Assembly: GCF_041902385.1 (NCBI RefSeq)
Contig: NZ_CP169244.1
Span: 2,356,001 to 2,420,000 of the forward strand
Reading direction: 5' to 3'
Length of the DNA: 64,000 bases
DNA from: Arcticibacter sp041902385
GTDB taxonomy: Bacteria > Bacteroidota > Bacteroidia > Sphingobacteriales > Sphingobacteriaceae
Within the stretch, counting starts at the first letter, position 1; every line of letters starts with the position of its first letter. A model generated the notes under the pieces. That model had not been told where the DNA came from. It saw only the letters and a list, made by a program, of their open reading frames with translations, and did no database searches. The position numbers were made by a program, and so were the translations under genes. This document shows positions 26,430 through 36,730 of this stretch, piece by piece.

Positions 26430-28639
26430 ATGGAAGAATCAGAATTAGGTCTTCAGACATTTGGAAACATTGCTGAATGTCTTCCCGGCGTGCTGTACCG
26501 TTGTGACGCCGACAACACATTTTCATCTGTAAGCAAGGGATGCCTGGAACTAACGGGATACCCGTCATCTTATCTTCGCGGCGCCGGCTTCGGCAGACTC
26601 AATGCACTTGTGCATCCCGACGATAGAAGCCACATAGAGGGACAGCGACTGCAGAACGCAGGCAAAGAAGGAACTTTCGAATACCAATACAAGATCGTTT
26701 GTAAAAACGGGCAGATCAAGTGGGTGACGGAGAGGACGGAGCAAAGCTTTGACGGGGCTTCTTCCTGGCAGGAGGGATATATCTTTGAAACAGCACCAGC
26801 CTGCGGTTCTTCGGGGCAGGAGAGCCGCTGGGCGGAGTCAGAGGAATTGCGGAGGGTACTCGCTGCGATACCCGATGAGCTGCTGCAAATTGAGTTAGGC
26901 GGGAGGTGTAAGCTCCTTAAGGAGCGAAACGGGGAATTTTGCCCGGCAGGAGAATGGCGGACGCTCAGTGACTGCTATCCGCCCGCGGTTGTACATCAGT
27001 TCCTGCGCTGCACCGAGATGGCTATAGCCTGGCGTCAGGTAATTTCCTTTCAATATGCGTTAGCAGATGCACAAGATCAGAAAACATGCTTCGAAGCACG
27101 GATTAGCAGGTGGTCAGAATCGGAGGTGATTGCTGTGATAAGAGATGTAACAGCTCAGACGAGAGCTCAGGAGGAGACGGAGTCACTCAAAGATTTTTAT
27201 GCGAGCGTGATCAATAATGTGAACATTGACGTAACAGTGCTCGACAGCAACAACCGCTACGTATTTGTTAATCATTCCGCAGCCCGTAACCCGGCTATCC
27301 GGAAATGGCTGATCGGGAAAGACGATCAGGATTATAGCCGTATGCAGGGGGCGGGGTACAGGTAGCAGAGGCGAGAATGCGAATGTACAAACTGGCAGAT
27401 GAGTTGAAAGAGCCTGTGGAATGGCTGGAGGATGTAAAAGACGCTAACGGATGCCAGCGTTTTTTTGCAAGGACACTCACTCCGTTTGTCAACGCCGCTC
27501 AGGAGTATAAATTGGCTTATGGCGTCGATATCACGGCCCTCAAGGTGATACAGGATGAGCTGCAGAGGCGGGAGCATCTTTTGGCATTCAGTCATGAGCT
27601 TGCTAAAATCGGCTATTGGGTAAGCTATTCCCGTAACGGAAAGCAGGAATGGAGCGATGGAATATATGACATCCTGGAAATTGAAAGAGGCAGTATTATT
27701 CCCTCTCCTGAGAGCTTTTTGAGCATAATTCACCCTGACGACAGAGCGGAGGTCAGGAAGAAGCGCGACTTTTTCCTGAATAACAATACCACGCTTTCCA
27801 TGGAGTATCGCATTATTTCGGGAAAGGGGCAGGTGAAGTATATCAAAGAAGAGTCTTCTTCCAATACGCTTGATACAGATACGTATATCTGCGTGGTTGT
27901 GCAGGACATAACGGATATTAAGAAGCACATTCGGGAGAGGGATGAGCTGCTGAAAGAGATCAGGAAGAAGTATCAGGATCTGATGCAGTTCAACTATATC
28001 ATCTCTCACAATCTGCGTTCCCCCGTTGCCAATATCCTCGGTATGTCGTCGTTGTTGAAAATGGATCTGGAAGATGACGAAAGAGCCCAGGTGTTCGACT
28101 TTATAACAGAGTCGGCAGAGGCAATAGACGGCGTGATACGCGACTTGAATCTTCTGCTGTCCGTAAAGTCGGCGCTGAACGAGAAGAAAGAGAACGTGAG
28201 GTTAACAGAGGTAATAAGATCGGTGAAGCGCAGTCTCCGACTGCAAATTCATGACTGCGGGGCTACGATTAGCAGCAAAATAACAGGAGATGCCGATTTA
28301 ATATACAGTATAAAAGGTTACGTGCAGAGTATCATATTCAACCTTATCTCAAATGCCATCAAATACAGGGTGCCCGGCAGAAAGCCGCTGGTAAAGATTA
28401 AGGGATGGCGGGATGAAAGAGGTTTCCATATCAGTGTGGAAGATAATGGCCGGGGAATTGATCTGAAGCGGCATAACAAAGAACTGTTTGGCTTGTACAA
28501 ACGCTTTTCTCCCGACGGGGAGGGTAAAGGTCTAGGCTTGCACATGACTAAAACGCAGGTTGAATCATTAAACGGAACTATCGAAGTCGAAAGCGAGGAA
28601 GGTGCAGGAACGATATTTACGGTATCATTCCCCCTTTAG
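26430..28639 (+). CDS. PAS-domain sensor histidine kinase with one frameshift
   Basis: A soluble-looking sensor kinase of 736 residues after repair. The first half has PAS/PAC units (LPGVLYRCDADNTFSSVSKGC, FEYQYKIVCKNGQIKWVTERTE; then VINNVNIDVTVLDSNNRYVFVN). The second half has another PAS_3-type unit (HLLAFSHELAKIGYWVSYS), the phosphoacceptor box ISHNLRSPVANI, and an ATPase domain with NLISNAIKYR, VEDNGRGIDL and GKGLGLHMTK. The reading frame changes at the G5/G4 runs at 27347-27356; one extra G joins MQG to VQVAEARMRMYKL. No transmembrane segment and no adjacent response regulator are seen, so it is an orphan kinase. Confidence 0.87.
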
Positions 28640-28690
28640 ACCGCCGGTAGCTGTTCGAAGGATTGCGGCCGATCATCACAACATAATTTC

Positions 28691-28698
28691 TATCTTTG
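28691..28698 (+). promoter_or_regulatory. Candidate -7 box of the GT39 gene (TATCTTTG)
   Basis: TATCTTTG ends 7 bp before the proposed ATG at 28706. The nearest upstream TTG (28663) is 25 bp away, longer than usual. A transcript from here would have almost no leader. Confidence 0.4.
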
Positions 28699-28705
28699 TC
28701 ACCGG

Positions 28706-30387
28706 ATGAAGAATAATGTTACGAGCAATTCGGCTTTGCTTTTTTCTTTCTGGCCCTGTTTGCTTTCGTGTACGTCCCCGGGCTGCTCGTTCCCTTGATG
28801 GACAATGACAGCGCTCATCATGCTCTAATAGGGTTCAACATGTACTCCAGTGGGAATTATGCCTATCTTCTTGATCTCGGCATTCCGTACCTAGACAAAC
28901 CACACTTGCTGTTCTGGCTGTCAGCTCTGGCATACCATATTCTCGGAGTTACAACCCTTGCCTATAAGATACCCTCGCTGATTTTTACTGTACTCAGTGT
29001 TTATTCTACGTACCGGCTCGGGAAGCTTTTATATGGAGCAGCGGCCGGGCGGCTCGCCGCAATGATCTTGAGCACATCCTGTGCAATCGTGCTTGCCAAT
29101 AACGACGTGAGGATGGAAGCGCTGCTCACCGGCGGGATCATCTTCTCCATATGGCAGTTATGTGAGTATATACACGGACGCAAGAGCGTAAACCTTATCC
29201 TCGCCGCCTTAGGGCTCGCGCTCGGATTTAGTACAAAGGGGATGATTGGTGTAGTCATTCCTGCGGTCACCGTTTTTATCCACCTGGTATATCAGAGGAA
29301 CTGGAAGATGGTCTTCCACTGGAAATGGCTGATCCTGGTTCTGCTATTCGGCGTTTTTGTGTCTCCTGTGCTTTATGCCTATTATCTCCAATATGATTTG
29401 CATCCTGAGACGGTAGTTCGCGGACGTTCTCATATTTCGGGTCTGAAGTTTATCCTGTGGAACCAAAACATGGAGCGAATAAAAGGGGAAGGACACTCTC
29501 AGACCAAGAAAGACTTTTTCTTTTTCTTCCATACTTTCTTCTGGACGTTTCTGCCATGGAGCCTCCTGTCGGTCTTGTCAGTTGGCTCTCGTTTAAAGAG
29601 GGCGGTGCAGACCCGGTTTGCCTACAAGCCAGGCACAGAGCTGCTGACAGTTGGGGGAGTAACTTTCTTCATGATCTTCTTTTCAATGTCGAGCTTTAAG
29701 CTCCCTCACTATCTTACCTGTCTGTTTCCCTTGTTCTCAATACTTTTAGCAGGCTATCTCAATGAAAGGGAACACGATCAGAGCCGAGTGAAGCTGTTCT
29801 GGAATATACAGCTCTACTCCGTTATTCTGATCGTCCTTGTGGCAGCCCTTCTGAACATGTGGGTATTCCCCCTGCATAAAATGACGGCAGGACTGACTCT
29901 CCTTCTTCTGGTTTCCGTATGGCTGCTGGTTCTTTTTTCCAGGCGGCCATTATACGCTAAAACCGTTCGTTTTACACTCTCGGGAGCTCTCCTCATATTT
30001 GCTTCCCTGAATCTGAATTTTTATCCTCAGCTTCTTTCATACCAGGCAGGGAATGAACTGGCAACTGTATCCGAGAGGCTGAAATTAGACCCGAAACGGG
30101 TATATTACTTTCAGGCAGGGGATTATAGTTTTTCATACGATTTTTATACGCGCTTTCAGCATAAGGAGATCAGCATTCAGGATATTAAGGCAATGCAGAC
30201 AAAAAATGCACCTGTCTGGCTCTTCACTTCGGCAGAAGGAAAAAAGGTTCTGGAAGAGAACGGTTTTCCGGTCAGTACGACTTTTCAGAACAAGGACTAT
30301 CGCGTTTCCATACTCAAGCCGAAGTTTCTCAACCCCGCCACGCGCGGGGAAACGTTGACTACGGTTTATCTCATCAAATTATTCTGA
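28706..30387 (+). CDS. Family 39 glycosyltransferase (ArnT/PMT-like), with one frameshift
   Basis: An integral-membrane glycosyltransferase that moves a sugar from a polyprenyl-phosphate carrier. The ORF can be opened only at a GTG (28768), but the natural start is the ATG at 28706 in another frame; one more T in the T6 run at 28740-28745 joins MKNNVTSNSALL to FFFLALFAFVYVPGLLVPL. This yields 560 residues. MDNDSAHHALIGFNM holds the acidic catalytic motif in the first loop, and DLGIPYLDKPHLLFWLSAL is typical of PMT_2. About ten transmembrane helices follow, then a C-terminal periplasmic part. It leads a cluster with GT2 and a flippase-like protein. Confidence 0.87.
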
Positions 30388-30395
30388 AGTTTTTT

Positions 30396-31352
30396 ATGAA
30401 AGATCTCTCAGTAGTTATTACTGTTCTGAATGAACGAGAAAATATAGCCCCCTTGCTGAAAGAAATCAGGGCGGCGTTAGAAGGGCTGGATTACGAAGTA
30501 ATCTTCGTAGATGACGGATCTTCTGATGGCACTCAGCGGGAAATAAAAGGAGAGGCCGACGAACGCGTGACCCTGGTAGAACTGCGAAGGAATTATGGCC
30601 AGAGTACGGCGATGACAGCCGGCATTGAGCATTCTACTGGGAAATATGTGGCTCTTCTCGACGGCGACTTGCAGAACGACCCTTCGGATATTCCAATGAT
30701 GCTCGAAAAGCTGCTTGATGAGGACTGGGACGTAGTTGCCGGCAACAGGAAGAACCGGCAGGACGGGATGTTCTTGCGGAAAATCCCATCCAAGATTGCC
30801 AACGCCATTATCAGACGGATGACCGGGGTTTATATAAAAGATTACGGCTGCACCTTGAAAGTCTTTAAGCGCGAAATTGCCGAAGATCTTGGAATATATG
30901 GCGAGCTGCACCGCTTTATTCCTGTGCTGGCTAAACTCCAGGGGGCAAATATTACCCAGGTAGACGTTAAGCATCATCCCCGCCAGTTCGGTAAATCGAA
31001 GTACGGGCTAAACCGAACGTTTAAAGTGATGGCCGACCTGATCACGATGGTGTTTTTCAGGAAGTATATTCAGAAACCCATGCATCTTTTTGGTACTCTG
31101 GGCTTCATTTCTTTCGGGTTGGGAGCTTTAATTAATTTGTACCTTTTGGTACTGAAATTAGCCGGCCATGACATATGGGGAAAGCCGCTTTTGATTTTGG
31201 GACTCATCCTTCTGCTTGGTGGCATTCAATTAATCACCATAGGTATACTGGCCGAAATCAGCATCAGAACGTACTTTGAAGGAACAAACAGAAAGACCTA
31301 CCAGGTTAGAAGGGTTTATAATGGACAAGAAGAAGCTGTGGAACGGGGCTAA
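30396..31352 (+). CDS. Family 2 glycosyltransferase (polyprenyl-phosphate sugar synthase type)
   Basis: A 318-residue GT-A enzyme. SVVITVLNERENIAPLLKEI and VIFVDDGSSDGT begin the nucleotide-sugar site, and LLDGDLQNDPSDIPMML supplies the metal-binding acidic motif. Two C-terminal transmembrane helices (FGTLGFISFGLGALINLYLL, LLILGLILLLGGIQLITIGIL) match the GtrB/DPM1-like group. It probably makes the undecaprenyl-phosphate sugar used by the GT39 enzyme encoded just upstream (gap 8 bp). Its end overlaps the start of the next gene by 32 bp, so the three genes form one operon. Confidence 0.92.
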   Translation: MKDLSVVITVLNERENIAPLLKEIRAALEGLDYEVIFVDDGSSDGTQREIKGEADERVTLVELRRNYGQSTAMTAGIEHSTGKYVALLDGDLQNDPSDIPMMLEKLLDEDWDVVAGNRKNRQDGMFLRKIPSKIANAIIRRMTGVYIKDYGCTLKVFKREIAEDLGIYGELHRFIPVLAKLQGANITQVDVKHHPRQFGKSKYGLNRTFKVMADLITMVFFRKYIQKPMHLFGTLGFISFGLGALINLYLLVLKLAGHDIWGKPLLILGLILLLGGIQLITIGILAEISIRTYFEGTNRKTYQVRRVYNGQEEAVERG

Positions 31353-32259
31353 GATTGCCCTCAAAGTTGTAATAACAGGCCTGCTCATCTGGTACGTTTT
31401 CCAGAAGATCGACGTGAATAAGGTCAAAAACTTGTTTTTGACGAGTGACGTTTCGTTCATTGTGCTTGCCTTTGTTCTCTATTTTGCATCTCAGCTCATG
31501 TCCTCATGGCGTCTGAAGACCTTCCTCGAGAATATCGGCCTTGATTTAGGTTATTGGTTTAACTTTCGCCTGTATCTTCTCGGCATGTTCTACAACGTAT
31601 TCCTGCCCGGAGGTATCGGCGGCGACGGCTATAAGATCTACCTGTTGAGGAGAAAGTTCAAGCTTCCTACAAAGCGGCTCTTGCTGGCCTTATTTTTCGA
31701 CCGACTGAGCGGTGTATGGGCAATTGGCTTCATTTCCGTTCTGCTGATCATTTTCATTCCGAAGATCAATATTCCAATGACCTGGCCTATCACGGCCCTC
31801 CTTGTCGGCACATCAGTTTATTATTTCATTCTTCGTACTTTCTTTAAGGACTACTCGCGAAATTTTCTGATAAGTCATTTTAAGTCGGGCATGGCGCAGT
31901 CGTTGCAAGTGGCCTCCGTCATCTGTATTCTTCTGGGCCAGGGCTTTACCGGCAAATTCGCCCCTTATTTATTCAGCTTCCTGCTGTCTTCTATTATCGG
32001 CATCATCAATGTGGGTATAGCAGGTCTTGGAGTAAAGGACGTATTCATGGCACATGCTGCTGACGTGTTTGATATTTCTCCTGACCTCGCTGTTCTGATC
32101 AGCCTCACATTCTGGCTTATTTCGGTGCTTGCCGCCTTACCGGGTGTATGGTTTGTGTACCGCTCGAAGGAGTTCGAACCGATGCCCGACGAGGATGAGG
32201 TGAAGAGGGAGGAAAACGATCTTAATAATCCTTTTGAATCACATCTTCATATGCCTTAA
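31321..32259 (+). CDS. Flippase-like membrane protein (LPG synthetase transmembrane region family)
   Basis: A 312-residue protein if started at 31321 (MDKKKLWNGAKIALKVVITGL), which I prefer to the in-frame ATG at 31276. It has about eight transmembrane helices and the family motif WRLKTFLENIGL, then GMFYNVFLPGGIGGDGYKIYLL. The family (UPF0104/YbhN; AglD/MprF-like membrane part) is found with glycosyltransferases acting on lipid carriers and is thought to help glycolipid transfer. The start overlaps the GT2 gene by 32 bp and the end overlaps the convergent epimerase gene by 38 bp. Confidence 0.88.
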   Translation: MDKKKLWNGAKIALKVVITGLLIWYVFQKIDVNKVKNLFLTSDVSFIVLAFVLYFASQLMSSWRLKTFLENIGLDLGYWFNFRLYLLGMFYNVFLPGGIGGDGYKIYLLRRKFKLPTKRLLLALFFDRLSGVWAIGFISVLLIIFIPKINIPMTWPITALLVGTSVYYFILRTFFKDYSRNFLISHFKSGMAQSLQVASVICILLGQGFTGKFAPYLFSFLLSSIIGIINVGIAGLGVKDVFMAHAADVFDISPDLAVLISLTFWLISVLAALPGVWFVYRSKEFEPMPDEDEVKREENDLNNPFESHLHMP

Positions 32260-33187
32260 ACCAGGTGTAAAACTGCTGCAGTCCGTCCTCAAGGCTGGTT
32301 GATGGGTGATAGTCAAGAAGCTCCTGCGCTTTGGTGATGTCAGCGAAGGTTTGGGGTACGTCACCGGGCTGTTCAGGCTGTCGGTCAATAATAGCGGAGG
32401 TGCCGCACACCTTCTCTATTGCGCCGATCAGTTGTGACAGCGTCACCGTCTTATTGTTCCCCAGGTTGATGATTTCAAAGCTGGATTTATCGTAGTTAAT
32501 CGCCGACACGATTCCTTTTACAGTATCAGCAACGAAAGTGTAATCTCTGCTGGTTGACCCATCTCCATAGACAGGGATAGCGATTTCGTTTAAAATATTC
32601 TTAAAGAATTTGTGAATAGCGAGATCGGGGCGTTGTGCCGGTCCGTAAACCGTAAAAAACCTCAGGGCAAGGAAACGGATGCCATAAAGCCGGCTGTATA
32701 CGTGGCCGAGCATTTCAGCAGATAATTTTGTAGAAGCATATGGACTAATTGGCAGAAGTTTCTCCTCTTCGTTCCAGGGCACGTTATGATTGATGCCATA
32801 CACGCTGCTCGATGAGGCGAAAACAAATTGTTTGATGCCCCGCTCTTTGGCAAACTCCAGCAGCGTTTGTGTTCCTCCCACATTTACATCCTGATAAAGG
32901 ACGGGATTCTTGATGCTTGGACGTACGCCTGCCTTTGCAGCAAGGTGAATAATGACATCAATGTCTCCAACCTGATTAAGGTCCGGCATGTATCTTATAT
33001 CACCCTTTACCAGCTTAAAATCAGGGTGGTTTAGAAAGTCGCGTATGTTTAACTCCTTTTGCGCCAGCGAATAAAAGTTGTCGAAATTGTCAATCGCTGT
33101 GATCTTGTACTGGCCACTCTGGAGCAGCACCCTAATCAAATTACTTCCTATGAAACCAGCTCCGCCTGTGATCAGGATATTTACCAT
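32222..33187 (-). CDS. NAD-dependent sugar epimerase/dehydratase (UDP-glucuronate 4-epimerase-like)
   Basis: A 321-residue extended SDR. The NAD site is GGAGFIGSN (residues 8-16), the active-site Ser lies in ASSSSVYG, and the catalytic Tyr/Lys pair is in SPYASTKLSAEML. FFTVYGPAQRPDLAIHKF and VYGDGSTSRDYTFVADTV are typical of UDP-glucuronate/GalE-like 4-epimerases. It could supply the sugar nucleotide for the convergent glycosyltransferase operon, with which its last 38 bp overlap. A TAGCTTTG box is at 33214-33207 on its upstream side. Confidence 0.9.
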   Translation of the reverse strand: MVNILITGGAGFIGSNLIRVLLQSGQYKITAIDNFDNFYSLAQKELNIRDFLNHPDFKLVKGDIRYMPDLNQVGDIDVIIHLAAKAGVRPSIKNPVLYQDVNVGGTQTLLEFAKERGIKQFVFASSSSVYGINHNVPWNEEEKLLPISPYASTKLSAEMLGHVYSRLYGIRFLALRFFTVYGPAQRPDLAIHKFFKNILNEIAIPVYGDGSTSRDYTFVADTVKGIVSAINYDKSSFEIINLGNNKTVTLSQLIGAIEKVCGTSAIIDRQPEQPGDVPQTFADITKAQELLDYHPSTSLEDGLQQFYTWFKAYEDVIQKDY

Positions 33188-33206
33188 GCTTCGAATTAAT
33201 AGTGCG

Positions 33207-33214
33207 CAAAGCTA
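33207..33214 (-). promoter_or_regulatory. Candidate -7 box of the epimerase gene (TAGCTTTG)
   Basis: On the minus strand TAGCTTTG at 33214-33207 fits TAnnTTTG and lies 19 bp before the ATG (33187). I found no TTG at the expected distance upstream. Confidence 0.35.
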
Positions 33215-33405
33215 CTGTTTCCGCGAATACTTTCTAAACAGAGGGCCAGTTTTTTTGTGTCGCTCTCATCTTTTTTACTTATATACAACCGCAGGAACTT
33301 CGGATGGATTAACTTTGCAGCTGTCAGCAAGTATCACGAATGGCTAGTCATGCTTAGCGACTGTCACTTTTTGTTGATCGGGCTGAATGTTATAAACGTA
33401 AGAAT

Positions 33406-34107
33406 ATGAAGATTTTAGTAACAGGAGCAAGCAGCGGTGTCGGCTTTGAAGCTGTCCTTGAGTTGATTTCGAATAATGAGCATGAAGTGATCGCTATAGC
33501 CCGTTCGCAGGATAAACTGAGGCGGTTGTATGAGATTGCCAACGGCCTCAATCCTTCCTGCAAGCTATATCCCGCCAAGTTTGATATTGTACACGACGAT
33601 TATAGCTCACTGGTTCAGTTCGTGGAAACAAAAGTTGGAAAGCTTGATATTCTAATTAATAATGCAGGTGCCCTCATTAATAAACCCTTCAATGAGCTGA
33701 CCCAGATAGACTTTGCTGAGATGCTGCAGAGTAATTTACTGGGCCACGTCAAGATGATCCAGCACATGCTGCCGCTGCTCTCTGCAGAGTCGCACGTGGT
33801 GAACATTGGCAGCATGGGCGGATTTAGCGGAAGCGTAAAATTCGCAGGGCTCGCAGCGTATTCAGCAAGTAAGGCCGCATTGCACACGCTCACTGAGTGC
33901 CTGGCGCTTGAGTATGCGGAATCAGGGATTCATTTTAATTGCCTTGCCCTCGGATCAGCTCAGACAGAAATGCTGGAAGAGGCTTTTCCGGGCTATCAGT
34001 CGCCGGTAATGGCTTTTGAAATGGGTAAATACATAGCTGATTTTGCTGTCAATGGACGGAAGTTCTTCAACGGAAAAGTTTTACCAGTTGCTGTAACTAC
34101 CCCGTAG
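33406..34107 (+). CDS. Short-chain dehydrogenase/reductase (SDR)
   Basis: A 233-residue classical SDR. The cofactor motif TGASSGVGF is at residues about 7-15, the NNAG motif is in LDILINNAGALINKPF, and the catalytic residues are Ser in NIGSMGGFSG and Tyr/Lys in YSASKAAL. It lacks a C-terminal specificity signature that I can name, so the substrate is unknown. It is a single gene; a frameshifted lipoprotein gene follows after 34 bp and may be co-transcribed. Confidence 0.92.
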   Translation: MKILVTGASSGVGFEAVLELISNNEHEVIAIARSQDKLRRLYEIANGLNPSCKLYPAKFDIVHDDYSSLVQFVETKVGKLDILINNAGALINKPFNELTQIDFAEMLQSNLLGHVKMIQHMLPLLSAESHVVNIGSMGGFSGSVKFAGLAAYSASKAALHTLTECLALEYAESGIHFNCLALGSAQTEMLEEAFPGYQSPVMAFEMGKYIADFAVNGRKFFNGKVLPVAVTTP

Positions 34108-34141
34108 CGTATTTTGGTCTCATGTTTGCTCCTTCTTTATA

Positions 34142-34641
34142 ATGGAGCTGAACCGACTTCGTTTTTGCACAGCGTTTCTGATACTCGGCGCACTGACGGC
34201 TTGCGTTGGAGACCAGTCGTCAAATAAGCATGGCAAAGAAAGCGAGGAGCGGAGCGCACCCCGGAAAGCCGCAGATCAGTCTGCTTCCTTGCCCTGGACT
34301 GTCACTTTAAGTGGTGGGGGCAGGAGTTGAAGCTCGTTCACAGCTCTGGCTCAGCCTCCTTTTCATCTGTCGAGGCTGCCATTGCTGCAATTAACAAGAA
34401 GTACCCCCAGATAAAGCTGCAGTATGTGGGCCGTAGGGGAGATACAGTCGTTACCCGCATCCCAGAGGCTTCCTACCTCACTCAGGAGATCGGAACCGCC
34501 GGAGCAGAAGTGTATTTTGCGGAAGCGACTTTTTCTTTGACCGAGGTTCCTGCAATTAATGCCGTCACGTTTAATTTTGAGGAGGGAGACCACGCCATGC
34601 CGGGAACTTACTCGAGAAAGAGCTTCGAAGACCTTAAGTGA
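34142..34641 (+). CDS. Hypothetical lipoprotein, with one frameshift
   Basis: The first frame gives MELNRLRFCTAFLILGALTAC, a lipoprotein signal with the lipobox GALTAC, then a charged linker and LPWTVTLSGGG. The frame is lost at the GGGGG run 34316-34320. With one more G it reads on as QELKLVHSSGSASFSS and ends DLK at 34641, giving 166 residues. The second part (VEAAIAAINKKYPQIKLQYVGRRGDTVVTRIPEAS, TAGAEVYFAEATFSLTEV) looks like a small alpha/beta domain; I do not recognise the family. Its stop lies 5 bp from the end of convergent pntB. Confidence 0.65.
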
Positions 34642-34646
34642 CTTCG

Positions 34647-36054
34647 TTACATCTGCTTTAATTCGCTTACGAGCTGAGTAATCACATTTTTAGCATCTCC
34701 AAAAAGCATTGAGGTCTTGGGATTGTAAAATAGCAGGTTGTCAATCCCCGCGTATCCTGCATTCATCGAGCGCTTGTTAATAATAATATGGTGCGCATTT
34801 TCAGCTTCCAGTATCGGCATCCCGTAGATAGGAGAGGCGGGATTTTTTTGCAGCCGGGTTTACCACATCGTTCGCACCTACTACAAACACAACGTCTGTG
34901 TTCGGAAAGTCAGGATTGATGTCTTCCATCTCACTAAGCTTATCGTACTCAACATTCGCTTCTGCCAGCAGCACATTCATGTGACCTGGCATCCTGCCCG
35001 CTACCGGATGTATGGCATACTTCACTTCCACTCCATGCTCTTCAAGAACGCTTTGCAGGTCGTGAATGGCATGTTGCGCCTGTGCAACCGCCAGTCCGTA
35101 TCCGGGAACTATGGTGACTTTTTTAGAGTAGTTCATGAGCGTGGCTGTGTCTGAAACAGAGATGTCCTTCACGGCGCCTTTCTCTTGCTCATCCGCCGCA
35201 CTGACGCTCGTTCCGAACGCTCCAAAAATGACTTGAAGAAGTGGCCGGTTCATAGCCTTGCACATGACAACTGTGAGGAGCGTGCCCGCCGAACCAACAA
35301 GTATTCCGCCGGTCAGCATAACATGATTATTATAAAGAAAGCCACCAAATGCTGCAGCCACTCCTGTAAAGGAGTTGAGCAGGGAGATCACCACGGGCAT
35401 ATCGGCTCCCCCAATAGGAAGAACAAGCATCACGCCGTAGAGCAAGGCTGCAAGCAGCAAGATATTGATGATCGCAGGGATCGTTGTATAGAATAGCGAG
35501 ATGCCTACGATTACGACAACCAGGAGAGCGAGGAGATTAATGTAGTTATATCTTGGAAGCCGCACTGGCTTAGGAAGGAGTCCGTTGAGCTTTAGGAAGG
35601 CGATCACGCTTCCTGAGAAGGATACGCTTCCGATGACTAATCCTGAGACGATGCAGAACAAGGTGCCGGTGGGGGCTGCGGCCTCGGAGTATAAGCCTAT
35701 ACTTTCTGTGGGAATCATGTGATGGAATTCGATAAGAGAGACAAGGGCTGCACATGCTCCGCCCATTCCGTTGAAAAGGGATACCAGTTCCGGAATTTTA
35801 GTCATCTGTACCTTTCGGGCAGTAAGCCACCCAATGAGCGTCCCCGCAACAATGGCTATAAAAACGAGCATGTAGATAAGGAAGCTGGTTTTGCCGGGAT
35901 GAAGGAGGATGGTGGCGGCAATAGCGGCCGTCATACCCGCTGCACTTAGCAGGTTCCCTTGCCTGGCTGTTTTGGGGTTCCCCATCATTTTCAGGCCTAT
36001 GATAAAAAGAACAGAAGCAACGAGGTAGATTAGTGAAAGAAGGTGATGGTCCAT
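34647..36054 (-). CDS. pntB: NAD(P) transhydrogenase subunit beta, with one frameshift
   Basis: A proton-translocating transhydrogenase subunit that couples the proton gradient to NADPH formation. The N-terminal half has about nine transmembrane helices (LIGWLTARKVQMTKIPELVSLFNGMGG is a family motif). The C-terminal dIII domain binds NADP(H): IVPGYGLAVAQAQHAIHDL, HPVAGRMPGHMNVLLAEA, VVFVVGANDVVNPAAK. The frame breaks at the T7 run 34843-34849 (A7 on the coding strand); with six A it continues NPASPIYGMPILEAENAHH to the proper end FGDAKNVITQLVSELKQM at 34647, for 468 residues. Without the repair the protein would stop after AAKKSRLSYLRDADTGS. Confidence 0.92.
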
Positions 36055-36068
36055 GGTGATTGTTTAGG

Positions 36069-36383
36069 TTATTTCTTTTTGAACATTTCAAGCATACGGT
36101 CTGTGACTACAAATCCTCCCACTACGTTGAGGGTGCCAAGGAGTACGGCGAGACAGCCTAAGCAAAGGGCAAGGTAGTCTTCAGAACTTGTATTGAGCAT
36201 GACGTGAATCGCTCCAATGATCACTACCCCGTGGATCGCATTTGCACCGCTCATTAAAGGGGTGTGGAGAACTGCTGGCACGCCGCCTATAACTTCTACG
36301 CCTACGAAAATGCTGAGAATAACAAAGTAGATCATCTGCTCGTGCTCGGCTAGCAGAGATAGAAAGGTTCGAATTGCTTCCAT
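36069..36383 (-). CDS. pntA2: NAD(P) transhydrogenase subunit alpha, part 2 (membrane part)
   Basis: A 104-residue membrane subunit with three or four helices: MIYFVILSIFVGVEVIGGVPAVLHTPLMSGANAIHGVVIIGAI and YLALCLGCLAVLLGTLNVVGGFVVTDRMLEMFKKK. GVEVIGGVPAVLHTPLMSGANAIHG is the family core. It corresponds to the C-terminal domain of E. coli PntA. It ends 14 bp before pntB. The soluble NAD(H)-binding part 1, usually encoded directly upstream, is not present here: the upstream 346 bp hold no matching frame and the next gene is on the other strand. Confidence 0.92.
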   Translation of the reverse strand: MEAIRTFLSLLAEHEQMIYFVILSIFVGVEVIGGVPAVLHTPLMSGANAIHGVVIIGAIHVMLNTSSEDYLALCLGCLAVLLGTLNVVGGFVVTDRMLEMFKKK

Positions 36384-36730
36384 GTTTATTAATTAGTAGT
36401 TTGAGTATTGCCTGGTTTAGTTGTTGTGCCCCGGGGAACGGGGAGGCTGGACTTGCAGAATTAGGGTAACTGGTGAGAGGCATAACGTTGCTGATGCCGG
36501 GTGCTTTTTTACAAGTATCCGGATGTCCGGCCGCGATACTACGCGGAGGGATCGCTACTTCATTCTGAGCGGAGGTACACACAGCAAACAGTATTACCTG
36601 TTACTAAGTACGGTATTTGAAATGGAAATGAAAAGTAAATGCAATAATTTTTAAGGACACTAAAATGATGAAGACGGCATGCAACCTTTTGGCCTTTTGC
36701 GCGTCTTTATATAAACACACCAATGCAGAT
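36384..36730. other. Gap between divergent pntA2 and a lipoprotein gene; no gene recognised
   Basis: I see no credible gene in these 347 bp. A minus-strand frame (36582-36181) overlaps pntA2 and has no resemblance to PntA part 1. No complete promoter of the TTG-N19-TAnnTTTG type and no long repeat was found. The pnt promoter must lie here. Confidence 0.5.

Noticed and set aside
36181..36582. Minus-strand frame as a remnant of pntA1
   Set aside because: Its residues show no similarity to the NAD-binding PntA part 1, and most of it overlaps pntA2 in another frame.
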